The notes under the pieces were generated by a model. The model had not been told where the DNA came from, did not search any database, and worked only from the letters and a program-made list of their open reading frames with translations. From contig NZ_LR699114.1 of the NCBI RefSeq assembly GCF_902459475.1, positions 2,090,316 through 2,154,315 of the forward strand: DNA of 64,000 nt. Reading direction: 5' to 3'. Below are positions 44,781-54,680 of the stretch, one piece after another. Source of the DNA: Aquicella lusitana. GTDB taxonomy: Bacteria; Pseudomonadota; Gammaproteobacteria; DSM-16500. The translations under genes were made by a program, and so were the position numbers. Each line of letters begins with the position of its first letter. The stretch's first letter is position 1.

Positions 44781-45016
44781 GTTGATGAAATTGCATCTGT
44801 TATTGCGAGCGTAGCGTAGCGAAGCAATCCAAGACTGGATCTTGGCCATTTTACAAAATGCTTGATAATGCTGTCATCCTGAGCAAAGCGAAGGATCTCC
44901 TTTTGTATATCGGGAGATCCTTCGCTTTGCTCAGGATGACGGCATTGTGCAGTTTATATCGAAGGAGGTCTGGATTGCTTCGCTACGCTCGCAATAACAG
45001 ATGCAATTTCATCAAC
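44781..45016. repeat. Nested 236-bp inverted repeat (dispersed family, copy C)
   Basis: The outer arms 44781-44831 and 44971-45016 are complementary except for a 5-nt duplication (GTAGC) in the left arm. The inner arms 44867-44900 and 44913-44946 (34 nt each) pair with one mismatch and have only a 12-nt loop. Both palindromes share a centre. The inner one is the intact form of the family seen at 4239, 20472 and 36203. The outer one is unrelated to those copies and looks like a second repeat into which the first inserted. Confidence 0.9.
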
Positions 45017-45019
45017 AAA

Positions 45020-45047
45020 AAAAAGGCACTCAATCGAGTGCCTTTTT
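45020..45047. terminator. Bidirectional terminator between the calpain gene and pnp
   Basis: AGGCACTC (45024-45031), loop AATC, GAGTGCCT (45036-45043), with A run before and T run after. It serves pnp (-), whose stop is 15 nt away, and the plus-strand protease gene. Confidence 0.9.
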
Positions 45048-45061
45048 ACGCTTCACATCAT

Positions 45062-47170
45062 TTACTGACTTTGTATTTCGACTTCCTTCATGCTCAAGCG
45101 GATTCGTCCCTGGCGATCGATTTCAAGTACTTTCACTCTGACTACTTGACCTTCAGCCAGTTTATCGCTCACTTGCGCGACGCGCTCATTGGCAATCTGG
45201 GAGATATGCACCAGTCCCTGTTTACCAGGTAGTATGCTGACAATGGCGCCGAAATCCATAAGCTTGGTCACAGTACCTTCATAGATATTGCCGACCACGA
45301 CATCAGCTGTCAGGCGCTCGATACGACGGATGGCTTCTTCGCAGGCAGCAAGATCAGCAGCTGCCACTTTGACTGCGCCGTCATCACTGATATCCACCAC
45401 GGTGCCAGTTTCTTCTGTCAGCGCTCGGATAGTGATGCCGCCTTTACCGATTACATCACGGATTTTATCGGTTGGAATGCGCATGGTTAAAATGCGCGGC
45501 GCATAAGCGGACATTTCCTGACGTGGGCCATGAATAGCCTGGTTCATGATGCCCAGAATATGCATACGACCCTGAGCAGCCTGCTCAAGCGCGCGCTGCA
45601 TGATCGTTTCAGTAATACCGTCAATTTTGATATCCATTTGCAATGCGGTTACACCACTTGTGGTACCGGCGACTTTAAAGTCCATATCGCCAAGATGATC
45701 TTCATCACCCAGAATATCGGTAAGCACAGCGTACTGGTCGCCTTCCTTCACAAGACCCATGGCCACGCCCGCCACATGGGACTTGATCGGCACACCGGCA
45801 TCCATGAGTGCAAGGCTCGTGCCGCAAACGGTTGCCATGGAACTGGAACCATTCGATTCGGTAATTTCAGACACCACACGCAAAACATAAGAAAAATCTT
45901 TCTGTGAAGGCAGCACAGGTGCCACACCGCGTTTCGCCAAATTACCATGGCCGATTTCACGCCGTTTCGGACTGCCCACCATACCGACTTCGCCCACCGA
46001 ATAGGGCGGAAAGTTGTAATGCAGCATAAAGTTTTCTTTGCGTTCGCCTTCCAACGCATCAATGACTTGTGCATCCCGTTCGGTGCCCAACGTCGCCACG
46101 ACTAGCGCCTGGGTTTCGCCACGTGTAAACAGGGCCGAGCCATGTGTACGCGGTAATAATCCCACCTGGATGGAAATCGGTCGAACCGTGGTTGTGTCTC
46201 GACCATCTATGCGTGGTTGACCTTGCAGGATACGGCTGCGCACAATATTGCGCTCAATGTTATTGAACACATAGCTGATATCGGCTTCCAGCGCAATTTC
46301 ATCTTCTGCCTTGCCTGCGTTTTCGGCCAGCATCTTCTCAATCGCCTGCTCGCGCAATTTGGCAATGGTATCCTGACGCTCCTGTTTGTCCTTAATTTGA
46401 TAAGCCTTTTCAATATCAGCCTGACACAGTTCGGTCACCCGTTTTTCAACGGCCGGATTCACAGCTCGCGGCGTCCAGTCCCACGGAACGATACCAGCTT
46501 CACTGACCATTTCCTTGATGACCTTGATCACCGTCTGCATTTCACGGTGTGCAAACATCACTGCACCCAGCATGACGGATTCGGGCAATTCTTTAGCTTC
46601 TGATTCGACCATCAGCACGGCATTTTCGGTGCCAGCTACCACCATATCCAATTGAGACGTTTCCAACTGGGGAATAGTGGGGTTTAAAATATATTGCCCA
46701 TCCTGATAGCCTACCCGCGCAGCCGCCAAATGGCTTGGAACGGGCATCCCAGAAAGCGCTACAACAGCGGCCGCACCAATCATGGCGGGAATATCCGGGT
46801 TAATTTCCGGGTTCATGGACATCACCGTTGCAATGACCTGAACTTCAAAATTGAAACCCTTGGGAAAAAGTGGACGTAAAGGCCGGTCAATTAACCGGGA
46901 AGTAAGGGTTTCTTTCTCACTCGGCTTACCTTCACGCTTGAAATAGCCGCCTGGAACACGACCAGCGGCATAAGTACGTTCCTGGTAGTTTACTGTGAGA
47001 GGGAAAAAGTCTCTGCTTTCTGATTCGGACTCCTGAGCGACCAATGTCACCAGTACAACCGTATCATCCATGCTTACCATAACAGCAGAAGTCGCCTGCC
47101 GGGCAATGGTCCCTGTTTCAAGGGTTACCGTATGATTGCCATAACGAAATGTCTTTTTAATTGCAGTCAA
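45062..47170 (-). CDS. pnp: Polyribonucleotide nucleotidyltransferase (PNPase)
   Basis: 702 aa, TTG start at 47170 with AGGTGAT 4 nt upstream. 3'-5' phosphorolytic exoribonuclease of the RNA degradosome. Two RNase PH-like halves ([14 protein letters not shown] and [16 protein letters not shown] in the second; [20 protein letters not shown] anchors in the first), then KH ([14 protein letters not shown]) and S1 ([19 protein letters not shown]) domains. It follows rpsO in the classical rpsO-pnp operon with a 127-bp gap where the pnp leader lies. Confidence 0.98.
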   Translation of the reverse strand: MTAIKKTFRYGNHTVTLETGTIARQATSAVMVSMDDTVVLVTLVAQESESESRDFFPLTVNYQERTYAAGRVPGGYFKREGKPSEKETLTSRLIDRPLRPLFPKGFNFEVQVIATVMSMNPEINPDIPAMIGAAAVVALSGMPVPSHLAAARVGYQDGQYILNPTIPQLETSQLDMVVAGTENAVLMVESEAKELPESVMLGAVMFAHREMQTVIKVIKEMVSEAGIVPWDWTPRAVNPAVEKRVTELCQADIEKAYQIKDKQERQDTIAKLREQAIEKMLAENAGKAEDEIALEADISYVFNNIERNIVRSRILQGQPRIDGRDTTTVRPISIQVGLLPRTHGSALFTRGETQALVVATLGTERDAQVIDALEGERKENFMLHYNFPPYSVGEVGMVGSPKRREIGHGNLAKRGVAPVLPSQKDFSYVLRVVSEITESNGSSSMATVCGTSLALMDAGVPIKSHVAGVAMGLVKEGDQYAVLTDILGDEDHLGDMDFKVAGTTSGVTALQMDIKIDGITETIMQRALEQAAQGRMHILGIMNQAIHGPRQEMSAYAPRILTMRIPTDKIRDVIGKGGITIRALTEETGTVVDISDDGAVKVAAADLAACEEAIRRIERLTADVVVGNIYEGTVTKLMDFGAIVSILPGKQGLVHISQIANERVAQVSDKLAEGQVVRVKVLEIDRQGRIRLSMKEVEIQSQ

Positions 47171-47297
47171 AATATCACCTAAATTTTCTATCTAAATAAA
47201 TGACGAAATCCCGGACAACCACCCACCCTAATGATGAGGATTTCCAGGACTACTTGTTGTTACCACGTGGAAAACGACTTTAGTCAAGGCGTCTTGA

Positions 47298-47567
47298 TTA
47301 GCCACGTATATCTAACTCTTTGATTACATGCTGATAACGCTGTAAATCCTTGCCCTTCAGATAACGCATCAGTCTGCGGCGCTGGCTAACTAGCTTGGTC
47401 AAACCGAAACGGGTATGAAAATCGTGTTTATGCACTTTCAGATGTTCTGTTAAAGTATTAATACGCGCGGTAAGCAGCGCAATCTGCACTTCGGGCGAGC
47501 CTGTATCGTTCTTGCTTTGCTTGAATGTTTTGACAATCTGCGCCTTGGCAGCGGTTGTTAACGACAT
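47298..47567 (-). CDS. rpsO: Ribosomal protein S15
   Basis: 89 aa from ATG 47567, chosen over a frame extending to 47675 because the S15 N-terminus is MSLTTAAKAQIVKTF-like and GGAG lies 8 nt upstream. Family anchors: DTGSPEVQIALLTARI, LTEHLKVHKHDFHTR and GLTKLVSQRRRLMRYLK. It binds 16S rRNA helices 20-22. First gene of rpsO-pnp. Confidence 0.98.
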   Translation of the reverse strand: MSLTTAAKAQIVKTFKQSKNDTGSPEVQIALLTARINTLTEHLKVHKHDFHTRFGLTKLVSQRRRLMRYLKGKDLQRYQHVIKELDIRG

Positions 47568-47613
47568 GAATACAATCTCCACTAAAATTCTTATAGATCT
47601 ATAAAAGCCAGTT

Positions 47614-47642
47614 ATTGTAACGGGGAGCTCCTCCCGGAACAA
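47614..47642 (-). promoter_or_regulatory. Sigma70 promoter of rpsO-pnp
   Basis: On the minus strand: TTGTTC (47637-47642), 17 bp, TACAAT (47614-47619), 46 bp before the rpsO ATG. The spacer contains the palindrome GGAGCTCC. Confidence 0.65.
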
Positions 47643-47793
47643 GCCCCGGACAGCAAATAGCGAAAAGATTGCCATCCCTCGGTTTTAGTAGAAAAGAGGC
47701 CAGCTAGCTGGATCATCCTTTGTCATCTTTACTGATTCAGGTAATATATCCGTCAATATCATAGATCTACGTACTAACTCAGGAAATGAAATA

Positions 47794-48465
47794 ATGTTAT
47801 ATCCAATAAAAATAAGATTTCTCGCCATCTTAACAGGGTTCTTGCTTTCTTCCGCGGTCTTAGCCGCTCCCATTGGGCAACCAGCGATACCCGACGCATT
47901 TCCACAAGGTCAAAAACTTTATGACCGCTACCCTAACTCTGTTATGTATTATTATGGGATTACCGGCACCGACCCCCTTCTCAGAATATTGACGGGTGGC
48001 TTTCACCGTTGGCCCGAGCACATTCAATCTCTCGAGCTTGCCCACACCCTAAGTGAAGAAAATTTCCTGCGCCGATGGCTGAGCCCTCTGGTAGGTGTCG
48101 TGCAAGTGGCGGGCAATATCACTGTACGTAATGGCAGCAATGAAAATACGATTTATGAGTTTGATCCTTATCTCATGTTCCGATGGGCCAACTTGCCCTG
48201 GAATGCTTATATCAATACCTCCTTTGCCATAGGCGAAGGTATTTCTTATGCTAGTTCCGTGCCCTCCATCGAAAAGAAAGACAATGATAATACCAAACGC
48301 CTGCTCAATTATTTGATGCTGGAAGCCACGTTTGCACTACCGGATCATCCAAACTGGCAACTCGTTGCACGCATTCACCATCGCTCTGGTGCTTATGGTC
48401 TCTATCGCGCGGGTAACTCCGGATCGAATGATATCGGCTTAGGTATACGCTATCTGTTCAATTAG
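47794..48465 (+). CDS. Outer-membrane protein related to lipid A deacylase PagL
   Basis: 223 aa with a Sec signal peptide (LAILTGFLLSSAVLA). The mature part has alternating beta-strands ending in an aromatic residue (YLFN), as in small beta-barrels. Near the C-terminus ARIHHRSGAYGLYRAG and GSNDIGLGIRYLF match the PagL-like pattern of a His-x-Ser pair followed by N-x-x-G-hydrophobic-Gly-Arg-Tyr. The family removes an acyl chain from lipid A. Activity is uncertain here because the similarity is limited to the C-terminal motif. Confidence 0.65.
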   Translation: MLYPIKIRFLAILTGFLLSSAVLAAPIGQPAIPDAFPQGQKLYDRYPNSVMYYYGITGTDPLLRILTGGFHRWPEHIQSLELAHTLSEENFLRRWLSPLVGVVQVAGNITVRNGSNENTIYEFDPYLMFRWANLPWNAYINTSFAIGEGISYASSVPSIEKKDNDNTKRLLNYLMLEATFALPDHPNWQLVARIHHRSGAYGLYRAGNSGSNDIGLGIRYLFN

Positions 48466-48487
48466 TCATTTAAAAAAGGAAATAACA

Positions 48488-48733
48488 GTGGATACCCGAA
48501 AAAAATTTACCTATGATGCTTCTCATCCCAGCCTGCTTTTCCAACAGATGCAGATTAAAAGCGCCCGACCTCTTACGATTGTCTCAATCTATTCTGCCGA
48601 AGATCCACGCAATCAGAATGGAAAAAGGACCGCAACAGATGATCCGCGCATGGATGATGAATACAGAATGGAGATAGACATGAATTTAACTGCTGATCCT
48701 GGAATTTTATACAGCCAAAATAAAAAACGTTAA
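48488..48733 (+). CDS. Small unrecognised protein
   Basis: 81 aa, GTG start with AAAGGAAA upstream, placed 22 nt after the PagL-like gene and one base before ccmA. It is polar, without signal peptide or membrane helix; the second half is acidic and Met/Asp/Arg-rich. Position between two genes with tight spacing and a ribosome-binding site supports translation. No family recognised. Confidence 0.55.
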   Translation: MDTRKKFTYDASHPSLLFQQMQIKSARPLTIVSIYSAEDPRNQNGKRTATDDPRMDDEYRMEIDMNLTADPGILYSQNKKR

Positions 48734-48734
48734 C

Positions 48735-49367
48735 ATGGATAGGAAAATCACATTAAAGGCAATGAATCTCGGCTGCATTCGACAGCACAAGACTCTTTTT
48801 ACCCACATTTCCTTTTCATTGATTCCCGGCCATGTCCTGTTTGTGGAAGGGCCAAATGGATCTGGCAAATCGAGTTTACTGCGGTTGCTAACGGGCTTAT
48901 CTACGCCATCTGAGGGGGATGTTTTCTGGGACGGGACGCCTATTCAGCATTTGCGGGCCGCTTATTGGCATCACCTACATTATGTGGGGCATCCAAACGG
49001 CATTAAAACCGGCCTGACTGTCACAGAAAATTTGCGCCTGATATGCCAGCTTGGTTTATCTACTTCCGCTATCGCCTATGACACCGTGTTATCCATGTTG
49101 CAGTTGGACGGAGATAAAAACACGCAGGCAAAATTTTTATCTGCGGGACAAAAGCGCCGTTTAGCATTAGCAAAATTATTTCTGGTTTGGAAACCACTCT
49201 GGCTGTTGGATGAGCCCCTTACCGCACTCGACCATCAAACACAGCAATTATTTTTATTCCACTTGGAAAACCATTTACAAAAGGGCGGCATCGCTGTCAT
49301 CAGTTCACACCATGCCATCGCCGTAAAAAGTTCAGGCGTGCAAACACTTAGGCTGCAGCCATGTTGA
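48735..49367 (+). CDS. ccmA: Cytochrome c maturation ABC ATPase CcmA
   Basis: 210 aa. Walker A is GPNGSGKSSLLRLL, signature FLSAGQKRRLALAKL and Walker B LWLLDEPLTALD. The short size and the LSAGQ(K/Q)RR signature are typical of CcmA, which powers release of haem-loaded CcmE with CcmB, CcmC and CcmD. It overlaps ccmB by 7 bp. Confidence 0.93.
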   Translation: MDRKITLKAMNLGCIRQHKTLFTHISFSLIPGHVLFVEGPNGSGKSSLLRLLTGLSTPSEGDVFWDGTPIQHLRAAYWHHLHYVGHPNGIKTGLTVTENLRLICQLGLSTSAIAYDTVLSMLQLDGDKNTQAKFLSAGQKRRLALAKLFLVWKPLWLLDEPLTALDHQTQQLFLFHLENHLQKGGIAVISSHHAIAVKSSGVQTLRLQPC

Positions 49368-50032
49368 AAGCGGCTCTGTATGTTTTTTATCTGGAATTAA
49401 TACTGCTTTTGCGGCGATCACAGGAATGGCTTTATCCGTTGGGATTTTTTGTCATTGTCGTGAGTCTCTTTCCCCTGGCTTACACGCCTGACCCGGTTTT
49501 TTTACAGCAATTCATCCCCGGCTGCATCTGGATTGCTGCTTTGCTTGCAAGTTTGCTATCAATTGAGAATGTGTTTTTTACTGATATGGAAGAAGGAAGC
49601 GCCGAGCAGTTTCTTTTAAGCGAAATTCCCCTAACTTTACTGCTATTGGCAAAACTGTTCGCACATTGGCTCGTTACTCAACTGCCTTTAATTGTATTAA
49701 CACCTTTGTTAGGTTTGATGTTTAATCTTTCCGGCACAGCCATTACCGCCCTGTGTCTCAGCCTGCTGCTAGGCACACCCATTTTAACATTGATAGGCAG
49801 TCTCGGCGTTTCGCTCACCTTGGGATTAAGACAGCAAGGCGTCCTGCTGGGCCTGCTCATTCTGCCGCTGGTCACGCCGGTGCTTATTTTTGGCGTGATG
49901 ATTGTCCAGCAATCGCAAACATTTTCTGCTATAGCAGGCCCCTTGGCTTTTTTAGCGGGACTCTCTGTATTTGCGATCACCGTCCTGCCCTGGACGATTG
50001 CGGCAACGCTTAGGATTAGTTTAGATAATTAG
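49361..50032 (+). CDS. ccmB: Cytochrome c maturation permease CcmB
   Basis: 223 aa with six hydrophobic helices. Family anchors: LLRRSQEWLYPLGFFVIVVSLFPLAY (R..eW..Pl.Ff......FPla), FTDMEEGSAEQFLLSEIPL and LGVSLTLGLRQQGVLLGLLILPLVTPVLIFG (LGL.RqqgvLl.LLiLPL..PvLIFG). It partners CcmA. No ccmC, D, E, F, G or H follows; the next gene is convergent. Confidence 0.95.
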   Translation: MLKAALYVFYLELILLLRRSQEWLYPLGFFVIVVSLFPLAYTPDPVFLQQFIPGCIWIAALLASLLSIENVFFTDMEEGSAEQFLLSEIPLTLLLLAKLFAHWLVTQLPLIVLTPLLGLMFNLSGTAITALCLSLLLGTPILTLIGSLGVSLTLGLRQQGVLLGLLILPLVTPVLIFGVMIVQQSQTFSAIAGPLAFLAGLSVFAITVLPWTIAATLRISLDN

Positions 50033-50108
50033 CCACTGTGATAAGCGCGCGGGTGACAGATCGAATGCAAGGATAGTGTACCCCGCGCGCGGAACAAAAA
50101 GTAAAAAT

Positions 50109-51314
50109 TTACTTACTCACATTCCCAAGCGGTTTAAACGCCTGAATACCTGTTTGCGATCGGCCGAGGATAAGCGCGTGAATGTCCGCTGTGCCTTCAT
50201 AGGTTTTTACCGTTTCCAGATTCAACATATGGCGAATCACCTGATAATCTTCAGTAATGCCATTTCCACCATGAATATCGCGTGATTCCCGTGCGACATC
50301 AAGCGCAGTTAATGTTGAAAAACGCTTCATCATGGAAATCATGGGTGTTTCAACCCGCCCTTCATCTTTCAGGCGTCCAAGACGCAGACAACCCTGCAAT
50401 CCCAATGTGATATTGGTTTGCATGATTGCAAGCTTGTTTTGAATCAGCTGGTTTGCCGCGATGGGATGCCCGAACTGCTTGCGCTCAAGCGCGTACTGAC
50501 GCGCCGCATGCCAGCAAAATTCCGCGGCGCCCAGCGCTCCCCAGGCAATGCCGTAGCGCGCATTATCCAGACAGCCAAGCGGGCCTGATAAACCGTCTGC
50601 GCCGGGCAATTCATTTTCCATCGGCACAAACACGTCATCCATCGTAATTTCACCCGTGATCGAAACGCGCAGGCTTAACTTACCGTGCATCACAGGGGCA
50701 GATAGTCCTTTCATCCCTTTTTCCAAAATAAATCCGCGAATTCTGCCCTTATCATTCTTTGCCCAGACCACAAAGACATCGGCGATGGGCGAGTTGGTGA
50801 TCCACATTTTACTGCCCTTTAACACATAGCCGCCTTCAACGGATTTTGCTCGCGTTTCCATGCCAGCAGGATCCGAGCCATGGTTCGGTTCTGTGAGACC
50901 GAAACAGCCGATCCATTCGCCCTGTGCCATTTTCGGAAGAAATTTTTGTTTTTGCGCTTCGCTGCCATAAGCATAAATAGCGTGCATGCTCAAACTCGAT
51001 TGCACACTGGCCGCAGAGCGATAACCTGAATCGACCCGTTCCAGTTCGCGCATGATGAGACCATAAGAAACATAATTTACGCCGGCACAGCCGTAACCAT
51101 GAATCGTCGCGCCTAATATGCCTGCCTTACCCATTTCGCGCATAATGGCTGGATCAAATTTTTCATTGCTAAAAGCTTCGATAACATTTGGCTGCAATTG
51201 CTCTTGTGCAAATGCGCGCACAGAATCACGTATCATGCGCTCTTCTTCAGTTAACTGGTCATCGAGAAAAAGGGGATCGTCCCATTGGAAGATGGATGGT
51301 TTTGTCTTGGTCAT
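50109..51314 (-). CDS. Acyl-CoA dehydrogenase, probable glutaryl-CoA dehydrogenase
   Basis: 401 aa from ATG 51314 (AAGGAG 6 nt upstream). FAD flavoenzyme fold: helical N-terminal domain ([20 protein letters not shown]), beta-domain FAD contact [32 protein letters not shown], and C-terminal helices. The catalytic Glu lies in [15 protein letters not shown], and this block plus [11 protein letters not shown] and [14 protein letters not shown] match glutaryl-CoA dehydrogenase, which oxidises and decarboxylates glutaryl-CoA to crotonyl-CoA (Lys/Trp breakdown). Specificity is by resemblance only. Confidence 0.85.
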   Translation of the reverse strand: MTKTKPSIFQWDDPLFLDDQLTEEERMIRDSVRAFAQEQLQPNVIEAFSNEKFDPAIMREMGKAGILGATIHGYGCAGVNYVSYGLIMRELERVDSGYRSAASVQSSLSMHAIYAYGSEAQKQKFLPKMAQGEWIGCFGLTEPNHGSDPAGMETRAKSVEGGYVLKGSKMWITNSPIADVFVVWAKNDKGRIRGFILEKGMKGLSAPVMHGKLSLRVSITGEITMDDVFVPMENELPGADGLSGPLGCLDNARYGIAWGALGAAEFCWHAARQYALERKQFGHPIAANQLIQNKLAIMQTNITLGLQGCLRLGRLKDEGRVETPMISMMKRFSTLTALDVARESRDIHGGNGITEDYQVIRHMLNLETVKTYEGTADIHALILGRSQTGIQAFKPLGNVSK

Positions 51315-51331
51315 GCTGTCTCCTTTCACGC

Positions 51332-52006
51332 TTAACATGCTATTCTCCCGTCCTTTATAGTCACTACACGCTGGCAGCGCCGGCTCACTTCATTATCGTG
51401 GGTGATGATAACAATGGTTCTGCCTTCATTGCGATTCAAATCAACAAATAATTGCATCACTTCTTCGCCTGTCTGCGAATCTAGCGCACCCGTTGGTTCA
51501 TCAGCAAGAATAATTTCTGGGTTGGTCACCAAAGCGCGTGCAATCGCGACGCGTTGCTGCTGGCCGCCGGACAATTGGTTCGGTTTATGATAAGCCAAAT
51601 GGCCTACACCTACTTTATCAAGTAGATGCATTGCATTCTCTTTCGCCTCTTGTCTGGGCGTACCGCGATAAAATAGAGGCAGCATCACATTTTGCAGCGC
51701 ATTTGACCGAGGCAGCAAGAAAAAAGACTGGAAAACGAAACCAATTTTGGTATTGCGTATTCCCGCGAGATCCTGCTCAGCCAGATCTGAGACATCTGCA
51801 CCGGCGAAAAGATAACGCCCTGTGGTACAGCGATCCAGAAACCCAATGATGTTCATCAGGGTCGATTTCCCTGATCCCGACGCACCGACAATCGCTGTCA
51901 TCTCGCCGCGTTCCAGTTCAAAATAAATATTTTTCAGCGCCGAAAAAGCATGCTCGCCAAGCTGATAAACTTTCGATACATTTTCGAGACTAACCAGGGA
52001 TGACAA
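51332..52006 (-). CDS. ABC transporter ATPase, MacB/LolD type
   Basis: 224 aa, ATPase domain alone. Walker [13 protein letters not shown], signature [15 protein letters not shown], Walker [14 protein letters not shown]-loop ITHD. The sequence [12 protein letters not shown] is typical of the MacB/LolD subfamily, whose permeases are FtsX-like. It overlaps the upstream HlyD-type gene by 17 bp. No permease gene is adjacent. Confidence 0.9.
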   Translation of the reverse strand: MSSLVSLENVSKVYQLGEHAFSALKNIYFELERGEMTAIVGASGSGKSTLMNIIGFLDRCTTGRYLFAGADVSDLAEQDLAGIRNTKIGFVFQSFFLLPRSNALQNVMLPLFYRGTPRQEAKENAMHLLDKVGVGHLAYHKPNQLSGGQQQRVAIARALVTNPEIILADEPTGALDSQTGEEVMQLFVDLNRNEGRTIVIITHDNEVSRRCQRVVTIKDGRIAC

Positions 52007-53144
52007 TTTTATCTCCTGCTTTTAATCCGGAAAGAATGGCCACCGTATCGGCTGTTGCTTTTCCCGTCTTTACTTCGACCCAGGGCGTTTTTCCTGTTTT
52101 CGTGTCATAGCGTCGTATATAAGTGGCGCCGTTTTTCTCGCTAAGCGCTGCAAAGGGTATCATGATTTGCGGCGCCTCCTCGATATTAATTTCCACCTTT
52201 GCGCTCATGCCCACATGAATCATTTTTTGCTGTGCGGCTGTCAGCGTAGGAACGGTGATTTCGACAGAGAAAGTCGGCAATCCGCCGTTGGTTGCTTCGC
52301 CTTGTTTATCAACGCGTTTGATTTCGCCCTTTAATATTTCATCGGGAAAGGCAATACCGGTCACTTTGACTTTTTGTCCTATCCTAAGTTGGTTCACCGT
52401 CAGCTCATTAACTTTGATATGCACAGACAGGCCATTCATGTCACCAATCACTGCCAACACGTCGCCTTGTTTAACTGCGTCGCCTTTGGAAATTTTTTTA
52501 TTTTCTTCTTCCGTTTTGGACGGCGACAGAACTGTTCCTTCCGCTGGCGAAAAAATGCGTAAGTTTTCAGAACTCATCCGCAAGTGCATTGCCTCGGTAA
52601 TCTTGTCAATGTCTGCGATGGTAAGCTTATACAAGTTAATATCCTTGATATCCAACTGCTTTAATAAATTTTCAAGCGCATCCTTTGCCTGGAGCAAAGC
52701 CAGACGATTGGCATAAAAAGTTGATTTTTTCATTTTATAATCATCGTCGGAGATGAGTTCATTTTTATGGAGAAACTCTGCCTCGGATAGCATCCCCTGA
52801 CTATTGTTAAAATCACTTTTGGCCTTAATGTATTGCATGAGGGCAGACTTATAGTCTGATAGAAATTTGGAAGAAGAAATCAAAAACAATAATTGTCCTG
52901 GTTTCACCTTTTCGCCATATTGAAAAGGCATATCGACAACCACGCCGTCCGTGGGGCAGGGCACCACCAATGTCTTCAATGGCTGTATGGTACCAGAGTA
53001 GTAAAGCGTGTTCGCGAATGAGCGCGCTTCAATTGTCACCACGCGTCCGCCTTCCACTTTTGGCTCTCGGGAGCAGGCAGAAAGCAGACATAACACTGTT
53101 AACACAATCAGCGGCAGATAAAACAAATGGCTCTGATTTTTCAT
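51990..53144 (-). CDS. Periplasmic adaptor (HlyD/MacA family) lipoprotein
   Basis: 384 aa. A lipoprotein signal peptide with lipobox LLSAC places Cys 24 or nearby as the acylated residue. The lipoyl-like halves (GTIQPLKTLVVPCPTDGVVV; VKPGQLLFLIS) flank a coiled-coil hairpin (about 90-200). A beta-barrel and membrane-proximal domain follow ([41 protein letters not shown]). It links an inner-membrane ABC pump to a TolC-type channel. One base separates it from the upstream outer-membrane gene. Confidence 0.9.
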   Translation of the reverse strand: MKNQSHLFYLPLIVLTVLCLLSACSREPKVEGGRVVTIEARSFANTLYYSGTIQPLKTLVVPCPTDGVVVDMPFQYGEKVKPGQLLFLISSSKFLSDYKSALMQYIKAKSDFNNSQGMLSEAEFLHKNELISDDDYKMKKSTFYANRLALLQAKDALENLLKQLDIKDINLYKLTIADIDKITEAMHLRMSSENLRIFSPAEGTVLSPSKTEEENKKISKGDAVKQGDVLAVIGDMNGLSVHIKVNELTVNQLRIGQKVKVTGIAFPDEILKGEIKRVDKQGEATNGGLPTFSVEITVPTLTAAQQKMIHVGMSAKVEINIEEAPQIMIPFAALSEKNGATYIRRYDTKTGKTPWVEVKTGKATADTVAILSGLKAGDKIVIPG

Positions 53145-54668
53145 TTACAACCTCACCTTTATATCCCATGTATTAAGTGTATTCCCTATTAACAAATCCA
53201 GATTCACTAGCGCCTTCAGGTAACCAATTTGCGCGTTCAGCAAGGTTTGCTGGGATTGAATCAATTGCACCTGCGCTGTTTGCAATTCAAGACTATCGAT
53301 CAGACCATGGGCATATTTTTGATAACTAATATTATAAGTTTTTTCCTGTAGCACTTCTGCGTCTTCTGCAAAACGCAACGCTCTTTCTGCGCTCACGACA
53401 TTATTCCAGCCATTGATCGCGCTCGTTTCTTTGCTCCATTTTTCCTGCATGAGTGCAAGTTCAGCCTGCTTCAGTGCAATTTTTGCATTGACGACAGCTT
53501 GTTTGGAAAGCTGGTCGTCAATAGGAATTTGTAATGCCAATTCCACATTATTGCTTCCCGCATTGCGGGTGGCCGCATTAGCAGTGAGATTAAGTTGCCA
53601 TCGGGTATTGTCTTCAGCAACCATCAAACTGCGCGTGGTGGGACCATGCAGGGTAATCTGATCAATCTGATATTGAATATCATTATGTAATGTTAATTGC
53701 TTAGCCTGATCGAGCAAAGGAAGATGATATTTTTTAATTAAATTTTCCGGGTTGAGTGTCGTGAATCGAACGGGTGTATTAGGATCCATTCCAATGGCGG
53801 TCAATAATGCATAGCGTGCCTGCACAAGATTATTTTTGTCATTTTCCAGTTGAGATTTACTGCTGGCCACGTCGGCTTGAACAGTCACTAATTCATTTCC
53901 AGCTTTATGTCCGGCCTTAATAAATAATTTAGTCTGTTCAACCGATTTTTCTGCGCGCTTTACCGCAGCTTCATCAATGGCGATCGTTCTTTCCGCTGTC
54001 ACCACATCAAGATAAGCGTTAATCACAGCAGTGATTGTGCTGCGCAAGGTCCCTTCCACCGTCAGACGTGAAATGACTTCCGTGTCTTTGGCATTGTTGA
54101 GTGCCGATTCAACAATCGCTTTACCAAAACCGCGCATAAGCGGCTGCATGACTTTGAAAGACAAATTTGGGCTATAATGATTTGTCTCCGTATTCGCCGA
54201 AGCAAGCGAAACCTGTGTACCAACTGGCGTCAGCAGTGAAACACTGGGTTGAATATTAAAGCTGTTGGTCTCCCCGCCTGTCGCAGATGCCTGAAAGGCA
54301 TAATGCGGATAAAACTGCCATTGCTGAACCCACAAATTGAATTTTTGTGAAACATAACTTAATTGGGATTGCTGCACATTAGGATTATCTCGCACAGCAA
54401 CAAGAATGGCTTCGTTAAGAGAAAGCGTTAGCGAATGGTTTGTAGAATCGGGCTGCGGCGAATCCATCTTGCGGATTTTTTTTTGTTCTGGAAATAATGG
54501 CGCTTTGGCATTCGCTATACTTGAAAGAAAAAGAAAAAGAACGATCAAACAAAACAGTCGGTTAACAAGCACTTTCCGGTGCCAACTTAAAGATGATGCA
54601 GCAGCCGTCATTGCAAATGCTGCGAAAACATCCGGATAATTTTTATAATAAGCAGAAATTTTTCGCAT
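53145..54668 (-). CDS. TolC-type outer-membrane efflux protein
   Basis: Up to 507 aa. Two OEP repeats are visible: SLNEAILVAVRDNPNVQQSQ at the start of the first, LALQIPIDDQLSKQAVVNAK leading the second, with long coiled helices between. The signal peptide core is LFCLIVLFLFLSSIANA; a start near 54611 (beginning MTAAASS) would give a more normal signal than ATG 54668. Neither start has a clear ribosome-binding site. It lies 12 bp after ddl and feeds the adaptor and ATPase genes. Confidence 0.88.
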   Translation of the reverse strand: MRKISAYYKNYPDVFAAFAMTAAASSLSWHRKVLVNRLFCLIVLFLFLSSIANAKAPLFPEQKKIRKMDSPQPDSTNHSLTLSLNEAILVAVRDNPNVQQSQLSYVSQKFNLWVQQWQFYPHYAFQASATGGETNSFNIQPSVSLLTPVGTQVSLASANTETNHYSPNLSFKVMQPLMRGFGKAIVESALNNAKDTEVISRLTVEGTLRSTITAVINAYLDVVTAERTIAIDEAAVKRAEKSVEQTKLFIKAGHKAGNELVTVQADVASSKSQLENDKNNLVQARYALLTAIGMDPNTPVRFTTLNPENLIKKYHLPLLDQAKQLTLHNDIQYQIDQITLHGPTTRSLMVAEDNTRWQLNLTANAATRNAGSNNVELALQIPIDDQLSKQAVVNAKIALKQAELALMQEKWSKETSAINGWNNVVSAERALRFAEDAEVLQEKTYNISYQKYAHGLIDSLELQTAQVQLIQSQQTLLNAQIGYLKALVNLDLLIGNTLNTWDIKVRL

Positions 54669-54680
54669 GCCATTAACAAT

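Noticed and set aside
47568..47675. N-terminal extension of S15
   Set aside because: It would cover the rpsO promoter, and S15 begins at the internal ATG with a good ribosome-binding site.
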